Positions 5,546-6,494 of a DNA stretch of 6,494 bases are shown piece by piece. Each line of letters begins with the position of its first letter. The first letter of the stretch is position 1. The stretch comes from Rikenellaceae bacterium (GTDB lineage Bacteria; Bacteroidota; Bacteroidia; Bacteroidales; UBA932). Both the position numbers and the translations under genes were made by a program. A model generated the notes under the pieces. That model saw only the letters and a list, made by a program, of their open reading frames with translations, was not told the origin of the DNA and did not search any database. The stretch spans positions 1 to 6,494 of the forward strand of contig CAAGFN010000045.1 in NCBI GenBank assembly GCA_900769145.1, in the 5' to 3' direction.

Positions 5546-6494
5546 CTACTCGACGCAGCTGGTGAGGAAGACAGCCTTGCCGTCCGGGACGAAGGTAAGG
5601 CCCTTCGAAGATGCCGGGACAAGTACGGTCTCGCCCTTGCGGACAGGAATGCGGACTTCATTGCCGTCTTCATTGTCCACAATTTCCCCGCTTCCCTCAA
5701 TGCAAATGACAACCAGGAACGAATCAAGGCCGGAAAGGTCCTTCACAAGAGGCTTGTCAATGTCTATCTGCGTGGTAGTGAAATACTTGCAGCTTACCAG
5801 GCGGTTCTCCTCATTGGTCTTCTCCTCATATTCGGTCTTGTACTCCGGATAAACCTTATAGTCAATGGCATCCTTGGCAAGCTCGGTATGGAGCTCCCTC
5901 GGCTTGCCGTCGAGGCCAAGGCGTCCGTAGTCGTAAATCCTGTAGGTGATGTCGGAGGTCTGCTGAATTTCAGCGATGAAGCATCCTGTCCCGATGGCGT
6001 GGATGCGGCCCGCTGGAAGGAAGAAAACGTCACCCGGCTTCACCTTGAAATCGGTGAGGGCGTCTGTGATGGTATTGTTCTCCACCATTGACACATACTC
6101 CTCAGGAGTGAGGTCCCTGTTGAGACCTGAGAGAAGGTGTGCGCCCTCATCAGCACCTACGACATACCACATCTCGGTCTTGCCCTTGGAATTATGCCTT
6201 GCAGCGGCCAGTTCGTCATCCGGATGCACCTGGATTGAGAGGTCGGACTTGGCATCAATGAACTTGATGAGGAGAGGGAAGACATTGCCGTTTTCGGCAT
6301 AGACCTTCTCGCCAACGAGGCTGCCCTTGTACTCGTCAATGAGGTCAGTAATGTTCCTTCCGGCGAGCTCGCCCTCGGAAACTACTGACTCATTGCCCTT
6401 TACGCCGGAGAGTTCCCAGCTCTCGCCGATATTGTGCTGCTCCGTCTCAATGCCTTTGAACGGGGCTATCTTTTCGCCGCCCCAGACTACCGTC
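5546..6494 (-). CDS. manA: class I mannose-6-phosphate isomerase, 5' end outside the window
   Basis: Zinc-dependent cytosolic enzyme interconverting mannose-6-phosphate and fructose-6-phosphate, linking mannose use and GDP-mannose supply to glycolysis. 315 residues are present, beginning TVVWGGEKIAPFKGI. Short bacterial class I enzymes normally have about a dozen residues before this motif (xxPLKFxPxxKxTVWGG), so only the extreme N-terminus is missing. Zn ligands are visible: Gln88 and His90 in SIQVHPDD, Glu107 in GKTEMWYV and His165 in PAGRIHAIG. The active-site Arg185 is in ITYRIYDYGR. The C-terminal cupin half continues normally to TAG at 5548-5546. A GTG at 6229-6227 looks like a start but encodes Val89 inside the Zn motif, so it is internal. 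The hairpin and repeats follow 12 nt after the stop. Nothing suggests a direct metabolic tie to the steroid-type genes further downstream. Confidence 0.96.
   Translation of the reverse strand, partial: TVVWGGEKIAPFKGIETEQHNIGESWELSGVKGNESVVSEGELAGRNITDLIDEYKGSLVGEKVYAENGNVFPLLIKFIDAKSDLSIQVHPDDELAAARHNSKGKTEMWYVVGADEGAHLLSGLNRDLTPEEYVSMVENNTITDALTDFKVKPGDVFFLPAGRIHAIGTGCFIAEIQQTSDITYRIYDYGRLGLDGKPRELHTELAKDAIDYKVYPEYKTEYEEKTNEENRLVSCKYFTTTQIDIDKPLVKDLSGLDSFLVVICIEGSGEIVDNEDGNEVRIPVRKGETVLVPASSKGLTFVPDGKAVFLTSCVE

Noticed and set aside
6227..6229. GTG as start of the mannose-6-phosphate isomerase
   Set aside because: The frame continues upstream to the window edge with clear family sequence (TVVWGGEKIAPF), and this codon is the Val of the zinc motif QVHPDD.

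Overview
The window is about 6.5 kb of bacterial chromosome with every recognisable gene on the minus strand, so transcription runs from high to low coordinates. The likely source is a gut-type member of the Bacteroidales. Start codons are preceded by A/T-rich leaders, mostly without Shine-Dalgarno sequences. One weak candidate promoter has the Bacteroidetes -33/-7 layout. The proteins resemble Bacteroidales families: a Gfo/Idh/MocA oxidoreductase with an MNRKEFL-type leader, a short class I mannose-6-phosphate isomerase and a lipocalin-like fragment. Placement below order is not possible from the sequence alone. The first 37 bases are Illumina adapter, so position 38 is the real edge of an assembled, probably metagenomic, contig.

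Layout in the direction of transcription: (1) 6494-5546, manA, missing only its first dozen or so codons; (2) 5545-5399, an intergenic stretch with three degenerate copies of a 19-20 bp repeat and a long hairpin just after manA; (3) 5398-3968, an exported Gfo/Idh/MocA-type NAD(P) oxidoreductase with an unusual Cys cluster; (4) 3967-3887, an 81-bp gap with a weak candidate promoter; (5) 3886-358, a tight four-gene cluster: a steroid 5-alpha-reductase (SRD5A) homologue, an Old Yellow Enzyme (OYE)-type NADH:flavin oxidoreductase and two different short-chain dehydrogenases, joined by a 21-nt gap, an ATGA stop/start overlap and a 28-nt overlap; (6) 325-38, a broken, A/T-richer lipocalin-like coding remnant that runs into the adapter.

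The point of interest is the four-gene cluster. The first gene aligns by eye with human SRD5A2 almost end to end, including most residues I recall as NADPH-binding. It is coupled to an OYE-family enzyme, the fold of BaiCD/BaiH and other 3-oxo-delta4-steroid reductases, and to two SDRs, the fold of hydroxysteroid dehydrogenases. Together these could oxidise a 3-hydroxyl, add or remove the delta4 double bond, reset the C5 hydrogen to the alpha face and re-reduce the 3-oxo group. That would interconvert normal (5-beta), allo (5-alpha) and iso (3-beta) bile acids or steroid hormones. Related 5-alpha-reductase/5-beta-reductase/3-beta-HSDH sets are known from Parabacteroides and Odoribacteraceae, so the chemistry has precedent. 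The second, retinol-dehydrogenase-like SDR and the C-terminal Cys cluster of the flavoenzyme are the less expected parts. Substrate and direction are inference.
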